Source: Sphingorhabdus sp. Alg239-R122
GTDB lineage: Bacteria > Pseudomonadota > Alphaproteobacteria > Sphingomonadales > Sphingomonadaceae
NCBI RefSeq assembly: GCF_900537065.1
Contig: NZ_UNRC01000008.1
Coordinates: 22,406 to 86,405, forward strand
Length of the DNA stretch: 64,000 nt
Direction: 5' to 3'
Shown here: positions 47,435 through 57,410 of the stretch, one piece after another
Numbering within the stretch: position 1 is the stretch's first letter
Layout: every line of letters begins with the position of its first letter
Translations under genes and position numbers: made by a program
The notes under the pieces: model-generated
Databases searched by the model: none
What the model saw: only the letters and a program-made list of their open reading frames with translations
Told to the model about the DNA's origin: nothing

Positions 47435-48397
47435 ATGAATGTCCTCCTCACCGGATCATCGGGTTGGCTGGGCCGTTTTCTGGCCCCGATGCTAAGGGGG
47501 GCTGGACATCAAGTCACGGGCCTGGACGTTGTGCCGGGCGCGGATACCAACATTGTTGGCACTATAGCAGACCGCATAATTGTTGATCGCGTCTTTGCCG
47601 ATTACGGTATCGAAGCGGTGATCCATGCCGGTGCACTGCACAAGCCCGACATTGCGCGCTATGCCGCACAGGCTTTTGTCGACGTCAATATCACTGGCAC
47701 GCTCAATCTGCTCGAAGCCGCAGTTGTTGCTGGGCATGACCGTTTCATCTTCACCTCCACAACATCGCTCATGATCCGGGCTGATGTGCGTGCAGGTAAA
47801 GAAGGCGGCGCGCGCGAGGCATTCTGGTTGGACGAGGATTTCGGGCCGCTCAGGCCGCGCAATATCTATGGCGTGACCAAAATGGCGGCTGAACATTTGT
47901 GCCGGTTATATCACGATCTGCATGGCATTAGCGCGATGGTTTTGCGCACCGGACGGTTTTTTCCCGAAGAGGATGATACACACCGCACCCTTTCCGGACC
48001 CAACATGAAAGCGAACGAGTTTCTGAACCGGCGGCTTACCGTTGAAGACGCTGCACGTGCGCACCTCGCAGCATTGGAGTGCGCACCGCGGCTTGGCCAT
48101 GAAACCTTTGTCCTGTCCGCACCGACTCCCTTTGCACGGGATGAAGGAACCGCTCTTATCGAAGATGCACCAGCGGTCATTGCACGCTATTTTCCAGATG
48201 CTGCGGAACTCTATGCATGTCAGGGGTGGCAGCTTCCAGCCTATATCGACCGCGTATATGATGCGAGCAAGGCGCAGCAAATGCTCGGGACGCCAATGCA
48301 GACCGGTTTCGGTGAGGTCCTCGAAGCGATACGTGACAAGAAACCGCTGCCATTTCATCATGATGCAACCTATGTTTCGCCCAAGGAGTCCCAATGA
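47435..48397 (+). CDS. NAD-dependent epimerase/dehydratase
   Basis: The ATG at 47435, 7 bases after AGG, opens a 320-residue extended SDR: MNVLLTGSSGWLGRFLAPML nucleotide loop, VIHAGALHKPDIAR, FIFTSTTSLMI and the catalytic Tyr/Lys in YGVTKMAAEHLC. The substrate is unknown; relatives act on nucleotide sugars and on aldonates. A TTG six bases earlier is a less likely start. Overlaps the next GST gene (ATGA). Confidence 0.85.
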   Translation: MNVLLTGSSGWLGRFLAPMLRGAGHQVTGLDVVPGADTNIVGTIADRIIVDRVFADYGIEAVIHAGALHKPDIARYAAQAFVDVNITGTLNLLEAAVVAGHDRFIFTSTTSLMIRADVRAGKEGGAREAFWLDEDFGPLRPRNIYGVTKMAAEHLCRLYHDLHGISAMVLRTGRFFPEEDDTHRTLSGPNMKANEFLNRRLTVEDAARAHLAALECAPRLGHETFVLSAPTPFARDEGTALIEDAPAVIARYFPDAAELYACQGWQLPAYIDRVYDASKAQQMLGTPMQTGFGEVLEAIRDKKPLPFHHDATYVSPKESQ

Positions 48398-49080
48398 CAT
48401 ACACGCTCACCACCGCAAACCGGAATTATTCGAGCTGGAGCCTGCGCCCCTGGGTGCTGATGCGCGCCTTGGATATCCCTTTTGATGAGCAGGTGGTGGA
48501 ATTTTCCGGCCAGTCAAATTTTGAGGAATTCCGGCAGTTTGCCCCCAATGGCATGGTGCCATGCCTTGATGATGATGGGTGCACAGTCTGGGATTCGCTG
48601 GCGATACTCGAATATCTGGCCGAACGGCATGAAGGTGTTTGGCCCACGGACGATGGTGCCCGCACCTGGGCTCGCTGTGCGGCGGCGGAAATGCATAGTG
48701 GCTTTTCAGCGCTGCGCAATATCTGTCCGATGAATGTGGGCGTGCGGGCTGAATTACATGAAGTAAGTGATGCGCTTGCCAAAGATGTGGCGCGTATTGC
48801 CGAGCTCTGGGCCGAAGGGCTGGAGCACTTTGGCGGGCCATTTCTGGCAGGCAAGAATTTTACCGCCGTGGATGCGTTCTATGCACCCGTAGCCTATCGT
48901 GTCCGCACCTTTGGGCTTGAAGTGGGTGATGTGGGGCATGGCTGGGCACAGCAAATGCTTGACCATCCTGCCATGTGCGCGTGGGAGAAGGCTGCACTGG
49001 CGGAAACGCACCGTGAAACCGCGCATGAAGAAGAAATCGCGGCGGTAGCAACAGTAACTGCAGATTACCGGGCGAAGTAA
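48394..49080 (+). CDS. glutathione S-transferase family protein
   Basis: The 228-residue protein has a thioredoxin-fold N-domain (MTYTLTTANRNYSSWSLRPW, with the Ser of SSWSLRP as likely active residue; NGMVPCLDDDGCTVWDSLAI with the cis-Pro) and a helical C-domain. ATGA overlap with the epimerase. The NYSSWSLR start recalls the zeta/maleylacetoacetate-like GSTs. Substrate unknown. Confidence 0.88.
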   Translation: MTYTLTTANRNYSSWSLRPWVLMRALDIPFDEQVVEFSGQSNFEEFRQFAPNGMVPCLDDDGCTVWDSLAILEYLAERHEGVWPTDDGARTWARCAAAEMHSGFSALRNICPMNVGVRAELHEVSDALAKDVARIAELWAEGLEHFGGPFLAGKNFTAVDAFYAPVAYRVRTFGLEVGDVGHGWAQQMLDHPAMCAWEKAALAETHRETAHEEEIAAVATVTADYRAK

Positions 49081-49172
49081 CGAAACGTCTTGATAAACGA
49101 TTGCATATGCGTCATATGCGCGCATCGATATTGCTGCAGTGCAGCATAACACTTTTCCGAAAGACTGTCACT

Positions 49173-50660
49173 ATGCCCTTGCACCGCAAGATGAAACGCG
49201 ACTGGCTGAGCCAGCCCAAAACCGAATTTCTGGCTGGCCTTGTAGTCGCACTGGCGCTGATTCCCGAAGCTATTGGCTTTGCATTGATTGCGGGCGTTGA
49301 TCCACAGGTTGGGCTGTATGCCAGTTTTTCCATTGCCGTGATTACGGCGATACTGGGTGGTCGTCCGGGAATGATCTCGGCGGCAACGGCAGCTGTGGCC
49401 GTGCTGGTCATTCCGCTGGTGCGCGACCATGGTGTGGAATATCTTTTTGCGGCTACGGTACTGATGGGCGTGTTTCAGGCGATAGCTGGTTTTTTCCGTC
49501 TCGACTTGCTGATGCGCTTCGTATCGCGTTCGGTGATTACCGGCTTTGTAAATGCGCTTGCGATCTTGATCTTCATGGCGCAGTTGCCGCAACTTACCGG
49601 CGATAACTTCAAAATTGAAACCTATGCGATGGTAGCCGCGGGCCTTGCGATTATCTACTTGCTGCCCCGTCTGACAAAGGCCGTACCATCGCCATTGGTT
49701 GCAATCGTTCTGTTGGCCGGTGTCAGCATGTATTGGGTATTGGATGTCTCAACAGTAGGTGACATGGGTAAGCTGCCGAGCAGTCTGCCGATGTTCCACC
49801 TACCGCAAATTCCGCTGACGCTGGAAACCTTGCAGATTATTGCACCCTATGCGGCTGCGATGGCGGCGGTTGGCTTGCTGGAATCGCTCCTGACGGCATC
49901 AATCGTTGATGACATGACCGAAACACGCAGCGCAAAGCGGCAGGAATGTTATGGCCAGGGCGTGGCTAATTTCTTCACGGGCTTTATTGGCGGTATGGGT
50001 GGCTGTGCGATGATTGGTCAGTCGGTCATCAACATCAAATCGGGTGGCCGTCACCGGCTGTCCACGCTGTTTGCCGGCATATTGCTTATTATTCTGATCG
50101 TGCTGCTTGGGCCATGGGTAGCCGCTATCCCGATGCCCGCATTGGTTGCTGTCATGATATTTGTGTCAATCAGCACGTTCCGCTGGAAATCATTTACTGA
50201 AATCACACACCACCCCAAGGCTTCTACGGCGGTTATGGTGGCAACGGTTATCACTGTGGTTGCTACACATGATCTGGCCAAAGGTGTGCTGGTTGGTGTT
50301 TTACTCAGCGGCATATTGTTCGCGGCAAAAGTGCGTAACCTTGTTAAAACCGATACCCGCCTTGAAGGCGCTACACGCCATTACATGATTGGCGGGGAGA
50401 TATTCTTTGGCTCCGTCGATATTGTGACAGAGGCCATGGAGTATGGCGAAGAGGATGTTAATGCTGTGGTGATTGATGTGACCCATGCGCATTTCTGGGA
50501 CATTTCGGCAACTGGAGTGCTCGACAAGGTTGTTGCGCGTCTGCAGGGCGAGGGCAAGCAGGTGCAGGTCATCGGTATGAACAAGGCAAGCGCTACCTTG
50601 GTTGAGAAGTATAGTGACAATGAAAAGCCGTTTGAGAGCCTGGGGGTTGTGGGGCATTAG
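49173..50660 (+). CDS. SulP-family anion transporter with STAS domain
   Basis: From the ATG at 49173 ([20 protein letters not shown]) the protein has 495 residues: about 11-12 membrane helices with the family signature [20 protein letters not shown], then a C-terminal STAS domain ([20 protein letters not shown]). SulP proteins carry sulfate, bicarbonate or dicarboxylates. [20 protein letters not shown] is the conserved region. Upstream ATGs in frame (49101) lack a ribosome site. Substrate unknown. Confidence 0.92.
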   Translation: MPLHRKMKRDWLSQPKTEFLAGLVVALALIPEAIGFALIAGVDPQVGLYASFSIAVITAILGGRPGMISAATAAVAVLVIPLVRDHGVEYLFAATVLMGVFQAIAGFFRLDLLMRFVSRSVITGFVNALAILIFMAQLPQLTGDNFKIETYAMVAAGLAIIYLLPRLTKAVPSPLVAIVLLAGVSMYWVLDVSTVGDMGKLPSSLPMFHLPQIPLTLETLQIIAPYAAAMAAVGLLESLLTASIVDDMTETRSAKRQECYGQGVANFFTGFIGGMGGCAMIGQSVINIKSGGRHRLSTLFAGILLIILIVLLGPWVAAIPMPALVAVMIFVSISTFRWKSFTEITHHPKASTAVMVATVITVVATHDLAKGVLVGVLLSGILFAAKVRNLVKTDTRLEGATRHYMIGGEIFFGSVDIVTEAMEYGEEDVNAVVIDVTHAHFWDISATGVLDKVVARLQGEGKQVQVIGMNKASATLVEKYSDNEKPFESLGVVGH

Positions 50661-50759
50661 TGCCAGTTGCGTCATACGGCGTGGTGATGAATATGTTGTC
50701 TGCGCTGGCAACAGCGCCTAGGCTCCGATGCAAGACATCAATCCAGGAGCGACATATAC

Positions 50760-51404
50760 ATGACCATTACCCTTCATCACTTGCGCTATTCGCGCTCGAC
50801 ACGGATTATCTGGCTGCTTGAGGAAATGGGCGTGGACTATGAACTGGTCCAGCACGACCGTAATCCCGAAACGCACCGTGCGCAGGATGATCTCGCGGCA
50901 ATCCATCCACTCGGGAAGGCGCCGGTACTGGTGGTCGATGACAAGACTATTGTCGAAAGCGGTGCAATTATTGAATATCTGGTCGAAACATATGGCGAGG
51001 GCAGGTTCGGCCCCGCACCCGGTGAAGAAGGCCGCGGTGCTTATCTGCAATGGATGCACATGGTGGAAGGGTCCATGGCTATGCCGGTGATACTGACACT
51101 GCTTTCCCCGCGCTTTGGTGGGTTCAGTGACCCGATGGAAGCATTTCTGGGTGGGGAAGTTGCCAAGCTTCTGGGCTATGCCAATGATCATATGCAAGGC
51201 CGCGACTTTGTTGTGGGTGATAGTTTCACAGGTGCGGACATCAACCTTACCTATGTAGTGGAAATTGCCAATGCAGGTAGCATGCTTGGCCGGTATTCCG
51301 CGCTTTCCGAGTATCTGAAACGCATGATGGAGCGGCCGCATTACAAAAACGCTATCGAAATTGGCGGACCGGTTGTGTCAGGGGCTGCCCGCGGCGGCGA
51401 TTGA
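50760..51404 (+). CDS. glutathione S-transferase family protein
   Basis: The 214-residue protein shows MTITLHHLRYSRSTRIIWLL with an active-site Ser, HPLGKAPVLVVDDKTIVESG with the cis-Pro and the Glu-Ser glutathione-binding pair, and FTGADINLTYVVEIA in the helical domain. It resembles the common beta/theta-like bacterial GSTs. It overlaps the start region of the EamA gene. Not closely similar to the GST at 48394. Confidence 0.9.
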   Translation: MTITLHHLRYSRSTRIIWLLEEMGVDYELVQHDRNPETHRAQDDLAAIHPLGKAPVLVVDDKTIVESGAIIEYLVETYGEGRFGPAPGEEGRGAYLQWMHMVEGSMAMPVILTLLSPRFGGFSDPMEAFLGGEVAKLLGYANDHMQGRDFVVGDSFTGADINLTYVVEIANAGSMLGRYSALSEYLKRMMERPHYKNAIEIGGPVVSGAARGGD

Positions 51405-51406
51405 AT

Positions 51407-52261
51407 ATGTCCGTCACAGCGCAGCCTACTGCTTTCAGGGTTGCGATACTTACGCTGCTCGCCATGCTCGCGTTTGCCGGCAATTCGATTCTGAACCGCG
51501 CGGCGTTGGCAGTGGGTTCAATAGACTGGGCAACTTTCACATCTGTCCGGCTCCTGTCCGGCGCCTGTGTGCTTGCGCTATTGTTGGGATGGCGTCTCGG
51601 CGGCGCAATAATCCCGCGCGCTGCGGACATGAAGTCCGCGCTGGCTTTGTTCAGCTATGCCGCATTTTTTTCGCTTGCGTATCTTGAACTGACTGCGGCG
51701 ACAGGCGCGCTTATACTATTTGCCTGTGTGCAGATCAGCATGCAGGCTATCGCAGTTGCTCTGGGACATAAGGTGAATGCACTGCAATGGTCGGGACTTG
51801 TGGTAGCGTTTGCGGGCCTGGTTTGGCTGCTATTACCTGGGCTGGCCGCGCCACCGATATTGCCCAGCTTGTTGATGGCTGCGGCAGGGGTATCATGGGG
51901 CGCTTATAGTTGGTTTGGGCGTGGTGCGGATCATCCGGTACGCGCCACGGCACGCAATTTCATAGGGACTGTCCCGCTTGCGTTGATGATATTACTATGG
52001 GCGGATGGTAGCCCACAACCTGTTGGCATCATGCTTGCTATTGCTTCCGGGGTTATAACATCTGCACTTGGCTATGTGATCTGGTATGCCGCATTGCCAT
52101 ATTTGAACGCGCCGGTAGCGGGTACGGTACAACTTTCTGTCCCGGCCATCGCGGCACTTGGCGGCGTGCTTTTTCTCTCTGAAACCATCTCTGTCCGGTT
52201 ACTGGCTGCGACAATATTGATACTTGCCGGGATAGCATTGACGTTGCGTACTCGGCATTAG
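51407..52261 (+). CDS. EamA/DMT-family transporter
   Basis: The ATG at 51407 (or a TTG at 51401 overlapping the GST stop) opens a 284-residue protein with ten hydrophobic helices in two repeated EamA halves. The first half is recognised by LAMLAFAGNSILNRAALAVG and the second by GVSWGAYSWFGRG. Members export amino acids or small metabolites. It overlaps the convergent crtZ stop by four bases. Confidence 0.88.
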   Translation: MSVTAQPTAFRVAILTLLAMLAFAGNSILNRAALAVGSIDWATFTSVRLLSGACVLALLLGWRLGGAIIPRAADMKSALALFSYAAFFSLAYLELTAATGALILFACVQISMQAIAVALGHKVNALQWSGLVVAFAGLVWLLLPGLAAPPILPSLLMAAAGVSWGAYSWFGRGADHPVRATARNFIGTVPLALMILLWADGSPQPVGIMLAIASGVITSALGYVIWYAALPYLNAPVAGTVQLSVPAIAALGGVLFLSETISVRLLAATILILAGIALTLRTRH

Positions 52262-52773
52262 CCGATGGCATCACGTACGACGGCAATGCCTGCTGCGCGT
52301 TGTGCTTTCAGCTCCTGTTTCAATCTGGCCGGGTCGCGCGCAAAGACAAATCCGAAGCTCACTCCGCCCTCTTTGCCTATTGTGGCGTGGTGCAGTTTGT
52401 GTGCCTGCACCAGACGTTTCGCATAACCGTGCTTGGGCACCCATGTAAAATAGCGCTGATGCACCAATCCATCATGAATGAACGTATAGATGATACCGTA
52501 AAACAGGATGCCAAGGCCAATCCATGTGCCAGGTTCCCATGCAGAGGCGCTCATGACGAGTGGGCTACCGACAGCGAACATGGAAATGCTCATCGCTGCG
52601 CCGACCAGGCCGTATAAGTCATTTTTTTCAAATGCCTTGTCATGTGGCTCATGGTGATCGCGGTGCCAGCCCCAGCCAAAGCCGTGCATGATATATTTGT
52701 GACTGGCCCATGCGACAAATTCCATGGCTAGCGTGCTTGCTACTACGGTCAGTATGATTGCCAGAATGCTCAT
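52258..52773 (-). CDS. crtZ: beta-carotene hydroxylase
   Basis: The 171-residue membrane protein carries the four His boxes of the fatty-acid hydroxylase superfamily: HKYIMH, HRDHHEP, FIHDGLVHQRY and HKLHHATIGKEGGVSFGF. It hydroxylates the 3,3' positions of beta-ionone rings to make zeaxanthin. No other carotenoid gene is in the window; the isoprenoid supply begins with ispA. It is divergent from leuC. Confidence 0.94.
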   Translation of the reverse strand: MSILAIILTVVASTLAMEFVAWASHKYIMHGFGWGWHRDHHEPHDKAFEKNDLYGLVGAAMSISMFAVGSPLVMSASAWEPGTWIGLGILFYGIIYTFIHDGLVHQRYFTWVPKHGYAKRLVQAHKLHHATIGKEGGVSFGFVFARDPARLKQELKAQRAAGIAVVRDAIG

Positions 52774-52878
52774 GCATAAGATAATAGGCGTATGGTGGCT
52801 TTTTTTGAAGCAAAAACTGCTTCATCGCTTGCATCGTCGAACAGGCCCGTTAAACCGGTGCTCCTGTGTTAAAACGAT

Positions 52879-54315
52879 ATGGAAATGCCCCGACCCATGC
52901 CCAAAACACTCTATGAAAAAATCTGGGATGCGCATGTTGTTGACCAGCGTGACGATGGCACCGCTTTAATCTATATCGACCGACATTTGGTACATGAAGT
53001 GACAAGCCCGCAGGCATTTGAAGGTTTGCGCATGGCCGGACGCAAAGTACGGCGTGCGGATTTGACGCTGGCGGTTCCCGATCATAACGTGCCGACCACA
53101 GCGCGAGTCGATGTGCAGGGTAAACCGATACCAATTGCTGATCCTGACAGTGCGGCACAATTGGCTGCGTTGGAACGCAACGCTCCTGAATTTGGAATCA
53201 GATATATTCGTGCAACTGACCGAGAGCAGGGCATTGTCCATGTTGTGGGACCGGAGCAGGGGTTTACGCTGCCCGGGACGACTCTGGTATGCGGCGACAG
53301 CCATACTGCGGCGCATGGTGCACTAGGCGCTTTGGCGTTTGGGATCGGCACCAGTGAGGTCGAACATGTGCTGGCGACACAGACATTGCTGCTCAAACGG
53401 TCCAAGTCGATGGAAATCCGTGTTGAGGGTGCGTTAGGGCCAGGTGTGACGCCGAAAGATCTAGTGTTGCATATTATCGGTACGATCGGTGCAGCGGGTG
53501 GCAATGGCCATGTCATCGAATACCGTGGAAGCGTGTTTGAAGAAATGTCTATCGAGGGCCGGCTTACTGTCTCCAACATGTCGATCGAAGCGGGTGCGCG
53601 TGCCGGAATAATTGCGCCGGATGAAAAGACTTTTGCCTATTTGAAAGGCCGGCCCATGGTGCCACAAGGGGCAGATTGGGACGCGGCAGTTGCTCATTGG
53701 CGTATGCTAAGAACTGACAAAGGCGCTGTTTTTGATGCCAGCATCACCATTGACGCGGCAGATGTTGAGCCGACTGTAACATGGGGCACCAGTCCGGAAG
53801 ATGTTGTGCCGATTGGCGGCATAGTGCCTGATCCCATGAGTTTTGCCGATCCGTCCAAACAGGCCGCAGCGCAAAAATCGCTGGATTATATGGGACTCGC
53901 GCCGGGCATGAAAATGACCGATGTGCCTGTCGAGCATGTTTTTATCGGCAGCTGCACCAACAGCCGGATAGAAGATTTACGTGCTGCAGCGGACATTGTG
54001 CGTGGCCGCACCAAAGCTGGTAATGTCAAGTCTGTGCTGATCGTACCGGGTAGCGGGCTTGTCAAATATCAAGCGGAACGCGAAGGCCTGGACCGTGTTT
54101 TTGTGGAGGCAGGATTCGAATGGCGGGAACCGGGATGTTCGGCATGTCTGGGTATGAATCCTGACAAAGTACCGGCTGGAGAGCGCTGCGCTTCTACATC
54201 CAACCGCAATTTTGTGGGGCGGCAGGGGCCGGGCGCACGCACCCACCTTGTTTCCCCCGCCATGGCGGCCGCAGCAGCGGTGACAGGGCGGCTTACCGAT
54301 ATTCGTGAATTATGA
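52879..54315 (+). CDS. leuC: 3-isopropylmalate dehydratase large subunit
   Basis: The 478-residue aconitase-like protein has [20 protein letters not shown], the Fe-S Cys in [20 protein letters not shown] and [20 protein letters not shown], which are the cluster ligands. It isomerises 2- and 3-isopropylmalate in leucine synthesis together with LeuD. The start may be the ATG at 52879 or that at 52897 ([15 protein letters not shown]), the family's usual beginning; no clear ribosome site decides. Separated from leuD by a small gene. Confidence 0.96.
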   Translation: MEMPRPMPKTLYEKIWDAHVVDQRDDGTALIYIDRHLVHEVTSPQAFEGLRMAGRKVRRADLTLAVPDHNVPTTARVDVQGKPIPIADPDSAAQLAALERNAPEFGIRYIRATDREQGIVHVVGPEQGFTLPGTTLVCGDSHTAAHGALGALAFGIGTSEVEHVLATQTLLLKRSKSMEIRVEGALGPGVTPKDLVLHIIGTIGAAGGNGHVIEYRGSVFEEMSIEGRLTVSNMSIEAGARAGIIAPDEKTFAYLKGRPMVPQGADWDAAVAHWRMLRTDKGAVFDASITIDAADVEPTVTWGTSPEDVVPIGGIVPDPMSFADPSKQAAAQKSLDYMGLAPGMKMTDVPVEHVFIGSCTNSRIEDLRAAADIVRGRTKAGNVKSVLIVPGSGLVKYQAEREGLDRVFVEAGFEWREPGCSACLGMNPDKVPAGERCASTSNRNFVGRQGPGARTHLVSPAMAAAAAVTGRLTDIREL

Positions 54316-54327
54316 TAGGACAATGCA

Positions 54328-54504
54328 ATGAGTGAAGAAAAAAAAGACAAAAAGAAAATGTCTGATGCCGCCAAGATAGGTGCCGCAGCTATAGGTTCAG
54401 CCGCCTTGGCTGCCGCCTTGCTCTATGCCAGCAAACACCGCAAAGCGGATCATGAGACACCGAAAAAACCTGGCAAAAATACACCGCCACCTGAAACAGA
54501 CTAG
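54328..54504 (+). CDS. 58-residue membrane protein between leuC and leuD
   Basis: The gene encodes a highly charged start (MSEEKKDKKKMSDAAKIG), one Ala-rich membrane segment (AAAIGSAALAAALLYASK) and a Lys/Pro-rich tail. AGGA lies 10 bases before its ATG; it sits 12 bases after leuC and 9 before leuD, so it is co-transcribed with both. Small proteins occupy this place in some sphingomonads; function unknown. Confidence 0.7.
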   Translation: MSEEKKDKKKMSDAAKIGAAAIGSAALAAALLYASKHRKADHETPKKPGKNTPPPETD

Positions 54505-54513
54505 GCGTTTCCC

Positions 54514-55107
54514 ATGAAAGCAATTTCCAAAGTGTCTGGTCGTGCGATCCCGTTCGGCCGTAAAAATGTCGACACCGATATCATTATTCCCGCCCGGTGG
54601 CTTAAAACCACGACGCGCGAAGGCATGGGCAAGGGTGCTTTTGAAACCGTACGGCGTGAGGCAGGCAATGTTTTTGATGACCCTGAATATGCGGGCTCGC
54701 CAATACTGATTGCCGGGGATAATTTCGGCTGCGGGTCAAGCCGTGAACATGCCGCCTGGGCATTACTCGACATGGGCATTGCGGCGGTTATTGCCTCTGG
54801 TTTTTCTGATATTTTCAGCAGCAATGCGTTCAAGAACGGCATATTGACGATTGAATTGCCGCAGTCTGCGATTGACCGGCTTATGGAAGTGTCGATGACT
54901 GACCCGGTTGATATTGATCTGGATAGTCAGAGCGTTACGACGCCATTTCAGGACAGGTTCGAGTTTCAGATTGATCCGTTCCGTAAGCACTGCCTTATGA
55001 ACGGACTGGATGAAGTTGGCATGACCATGGCGCAGGATGATGCGATCGCAACCTATGAAGAACGCCTGATGTTGGAAAAGCCGTGGCAACAGCCTGTCAT
55101 GCGCTGA
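54514..55107 (+). CDS. leuD: 3-isopropylmalate dehydratase small subunit
   Basis: The 197-residue protein has [40 protein letters not shown] (the substrate loop) and [19 protein letters not shown]. It is the swivelling domain that pairs with LeuC to form the active enzyme. It is separated from leuC only by the 58-residue membrane protein. Confidence 0.97.
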   Translation: MKAISKVSGRAIPFGRKNVDTDIIIPARWLKTTTREGMGKGAFETVRREAGNVFDDPEYAGSPILIAGDNFGCGSSREHAAWALLDMGIAAVIASGFSDIFSSNAFKNGILTIELPQSAIDRLMEVSMTDPVDIDLDSQSVTTPFQDRFEFQIDPFRKHCLMNGLDEVGMTMAQDDAIATYEERLMLEKPWQQPVMR

Positions 55108-55188
55108 CGAGGTGCTCTTAACTGGACAGTTAAGAATGGACATGCAATGTCGGTTTCCTGCAGATTCGATAATCCATGGAGAAGATAT

Positions 55189-56187
55189 ATGCGTGCATTG
55201 CTGTCAAAAGCTGCCGGTGGCCCCGAAACACTCGAAATAACCGAAATTGACAACCCGGTTGCAGGCGCTGGCGAGCTGCTTGTGGCGGTCAAGGCCTGCT
55301 CCATCAACTTTCCCGATGCGCTGATTATCCAGGATATGTACCAGCTCAAACCCCCACGCCCCTTTGCGCCGGGTAGCGAGATAGCCGGGATCGTCGAAGC
55401 TGTGGGCGAGGGTGTGACGGATTTCAAGGTTGGTGACCGCGTGATTGCCGGCACGGGCTTTGGCGGGCTTGTCGAGAAAAAAGCTGTTCCGGCCGCTGCT
55501 GCCTATCACCTGCCAGACGAATTCAGTTTCGAACATGGGGCTTCGTTGCTGATGACATATGGCACTTCTATTCATGCGCTGAAAGATCGCGGGCATATTC
55601 AGGAAGGCAATACGCTGCTGGTACTGGGCGCTGCGGGCGGTGTCGGCCTGGCCGCTGTCGAGCTGGGCAAAGCCTATGGCGCACGGGTTGTTGCTGCCGT
55701 ATCGAGTGCTGCCAAGGCAGAAGCTGCCAAAGCGTCAGGCGCGGATGAAGCGGTCATCTATGATCGCCAGCCATTTGACAAGGAGCAGTCCAAGGCGCTT
55801 AGCCAGCAGTTCAAGGCCGCAGTCGGACCCGAAGGTGCGCATGTGGTTTATGACGCTGTGGGCGGTGATTACAGCGAGCCTGCGCTGCGTTCCATCGCAT
55901 GGGAAGGCCGTTTCCTGGTGGTCGGTTTCCCCGCAGGCATTGCCAAACTGCCGCTCAATCTCACATTGCTGAAAAGCTGCGACGTCTGCGGTGTGTTCTG
56001 GGGCGCTTATGCAGCACGCGACCCGATCGGCAATCGCGCCAATATCGAGGAACTGTTCGATCTGTGGAAAGCAGGTAAGATCAGCCCGAAAATATCTGAA
56101 AGCTTCGCATTTGAAGATGCAGGCAAGGCGATTACGAAACTGGCGAACCGTGATGCCATCGGCAAGCTGGTTGTCACCATGGGTTAA
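55189..56187 (+). CDS. NADPH:quinone reductase, zinc-free MDR family
   Basis: The start at 55189 (MRALLSKAAGGPETLEITEI), after GGAGA, gives 332 residues; the frame upstream to 55147 is non-coding. LLVLGAAGGVGLAAVELGKA is the nucleotide-binding loop and RPFAPGSEIAGIVEAVGEGV the medium-chain reductase signature. There is no structural zinc Cys cluster, as in QorA-like enzymes. It reduces quinones with NADPH. Confidence 0.92.
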   Translation: MRALLSKAAGGPETLEITEIDNPVAGAGELLVAVKACSINFPDALIIQDMYQLKPPRPFAPGSEIAGIVEAVGEGVTDFKVGDRVIAGTGFGGLVEKKAVPAAAAYHLPDEFSFEHGASLLMTYGTSIHALKDRGHIQEGNTLLVLGAAGGVGLAAVELGKAYGARVVAAVSSAAKAEAAKASGADEAVIYDRQPFDKEQSKALSQQFKAAVGPEGAHVVYDAVGGDYSEPALRSIAWEGRFLVVGFPAGIAKLPLNLTLLKSCDVCGVFWGAYAARDPIGNRANIEELFDLWKAGKISPKISESFAFEDAGKAITKLANRDAIGKLVVTMG

Positions 56188-56273
56188 TTCGGTTTCTACC
56201 TTGCACCTGTTGCATTGCCGCACTATTTCGGATGCAATACAGTTTCAGATACAGATCCAGATTGGAAACCCAT

Positions 56274-56600
56274 ATGACCGATATGAATGACCGCGAAAAA
56301 GCGTTTGAAAACAAGTTTGCCCGTGATGCCGAAGTGCAGTTCAAGGTAAATGCGCGCCGCAACAAGCTTATGGGGCATTGGGCTGCGGGCAAGATGAACC
56401 TGACACCAGAAGAAACCGATGCCTATGCAAAATCTGTCGTTGTTGCGGACTTTGAGGAAGCGGGTGATGAGGATGTGCTGCGCAAATTGCTGGGCGATCT
56501 GACATCTGCAGGTGTTGAGATTGACGAGGCAGGTGTGCGTGAGGCGATGGATGAATATATGGTCGAGGCCCGGCGGCAGTATATGGAAGAGTCCGAGTAA
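56274..56600 (+). CDS. ATPase inhibitor zeta subunit (DUF1476)
   Basis: The 108-residue protein matches DUF1476: MTDMNDREKAFENKFARDAE, FKVNARRNKLMGHWAAGKM and the C-terminal acidic helix. In Paracoccus this protein, zeta, inhibits F1-ATPase hydrolysis, and it is found only in alphaproteobacteria. The ATG at 56274 is used; the frame is open to 56232. It is followed by bolA and grxD. Confidence 0.93.
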   Translation: MTDMNDREKAFENKFARDAEVQFKVNARRNKLMGHWAAGKMNLTPEETDAYAKSVVVADFEEAGDEDVLRKLLGDLTSAGVEIDEAGVREAMDEYMVEARRQYMEESE

Positions 56601-56606
56601 TACGCC

Positions 56607-56840
56607 ATGGCGATGACCGCACAGGAAATCGAGACTATGATTGTGGCCGCTTTGCCCGATGCAAAAGTGGAAATCACCGACCTTGCTGGTGACGGTGACC
56701 ATTATGCCGCGCATGTGGAGTCAGAGGCGTTTCGCGGCATGACCCGCGTGAATCAGCACAAGGCTGTTTACGCTGCACTGGGTGGCCGGATGGGTGGTGT
56801 GCTTCATGCCTTGCAACTGACAACCGCCATTCCCAAATAG
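56607..56840 (+). CDS. BolA-family protein
   Basis: The 77-residue protein shows MTAQEIETMIVAALPDAKVE, GDHYAAHVESEAFRGMTRVN and QHKAVYAALGGRMGGVLHAL, the BolA fold with conserved His. BolA/IbaG proteins bind a [2Fe-2S] cluster together with monothiol glutaredoxin, the next gene, in iron regulation and Fe-S delivery. It lies 6 bases after the zeta gene. Confidence 0.94.
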   Translation: MAMTAQEIETMIVAALPDAKVEITDLAGDGDHYAAHVESEAFRGMTRVNQHKAVYAALGGRMGGVLHALQLTTAIPK

Positions 56841-56883
56841 GTCTTAGCAAGTTTATCAAATCTATCGGTCAGGAGTTTCGGCC

Positions 56884-57219
56884 ATGAGTGACGCCGTCAA
56901 TACAAAAATCAGCGAATTGGTATCATCGAACGATGTTATGCTTTTCATGAAAGGCACACCTTTATTTCCGCAATGCGGTTTTTCCAGCCGCGCGATCGCC
57001 ATACTCGATCATCTGGGTGTCGGGTATGAAAGCGTCGATGTGTTGCAGGATATGGATATCCGTCAGGGCATCAAAACCTATTCCGACTGGCCGACGATTC
57101 CACAACTATACGTAAAAGGCGAATTTATCGGCGGCAGCGATATTATGATGGAAATGTTTGAGGCAGGTGAACTGGCTACTCTCATGAACGAAAATGGGGT
57201 CGCCAAGGCTAAAGGTTAA
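56884..57219 (+). CDS. grxD: monothiol glutaredoxin, Grx4/GrxD type
   Basis: The 111-residue protein has the PQCGFSSRAIAIL active site (CGFS), the TVP-like cis-Pro in WPTIPQLYVKGEFIGGSDI and LMKG-like FMKGTPLFP. It binds a bridging [2Fe-2S] cluster with BolA for Fe-S trafficking. The bolA-grxD pair is widely conserved. A terminator follows. Confidence 0.96.
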   Translation: MSDAVNTKISELVSSNDVMLFMKGTPLFPQCGFSSRAIAILDHLGVGYESVDVLQDMDIRQGIKTYSDWPTIPQLYVKGEFIGGSDIMMEMFEAGELATLMNENGVAKAKG

Positions 57220-57239
57220 GCCTTGCACGCAATCAGTCA

Positions 57240-57269
57240 CAAAGGCCGGGCGTGATGTCCGGCTTTTTT
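57240..57269 (+). terminator. terminator of grxD
   Basis: GGCCGG (57244-57249) pairs with CCGGC (57259-57263) with a bulge, flanked by AAA and a run of six Ts (57264-57269), 20 bases after the stop. It closes the zeta-bolA-grxD run. Confidence 0.75.
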
Positions 57270-57294
57270 GTGCGTAAAGATAACGAATGGCCCC

Positions 57295-57328
57295 GTCATT
57301 GTGATCACTTCGCTACGCTTGCAATGAC
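57295..57328. repeat. REP-like palindromic element (GTCATTG ... CAATGAC)
   Basis: GTCATTG (57295-57301) and CAATGAC (57322-57328) form a 7-bp inverted repeat around GCGTAGCGAAGTGATC (minus-strand sense). The motif resembles the short interspersed GTCATTGCGAGCG-AGCGAAG-type repeats found in many sphingomonad and other genomes. Only one copy is seen in this window. Confidence 0.5.
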
Positions 57329-57368
57329 AGCGTTGATACCGGATTTTTGGGAAAACCTTGTCACGGGG

Positions 57369-57410
57369 GAGGCCGGGGCAGTTTAGGGACCAGAAAAACT
57401 GCCCCGCCTC
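57369..57410. other. long perfect hairpin in the intergenic region
   Basis: GGGGCAGTTT (57375-57384) pairs perfectly with AAACTGCCCC (57396-57405), loop of 11 bases, and the pairing extends outward with GAGGC to CCTC (one bulged C). It is not followed by a U run, so it does not look like a plain terminator. The rest of 57270-57611 (AT-rich from 57411) shows no gene and probably holds the promoter of the NUDIX gene. Confidence 0.55.
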
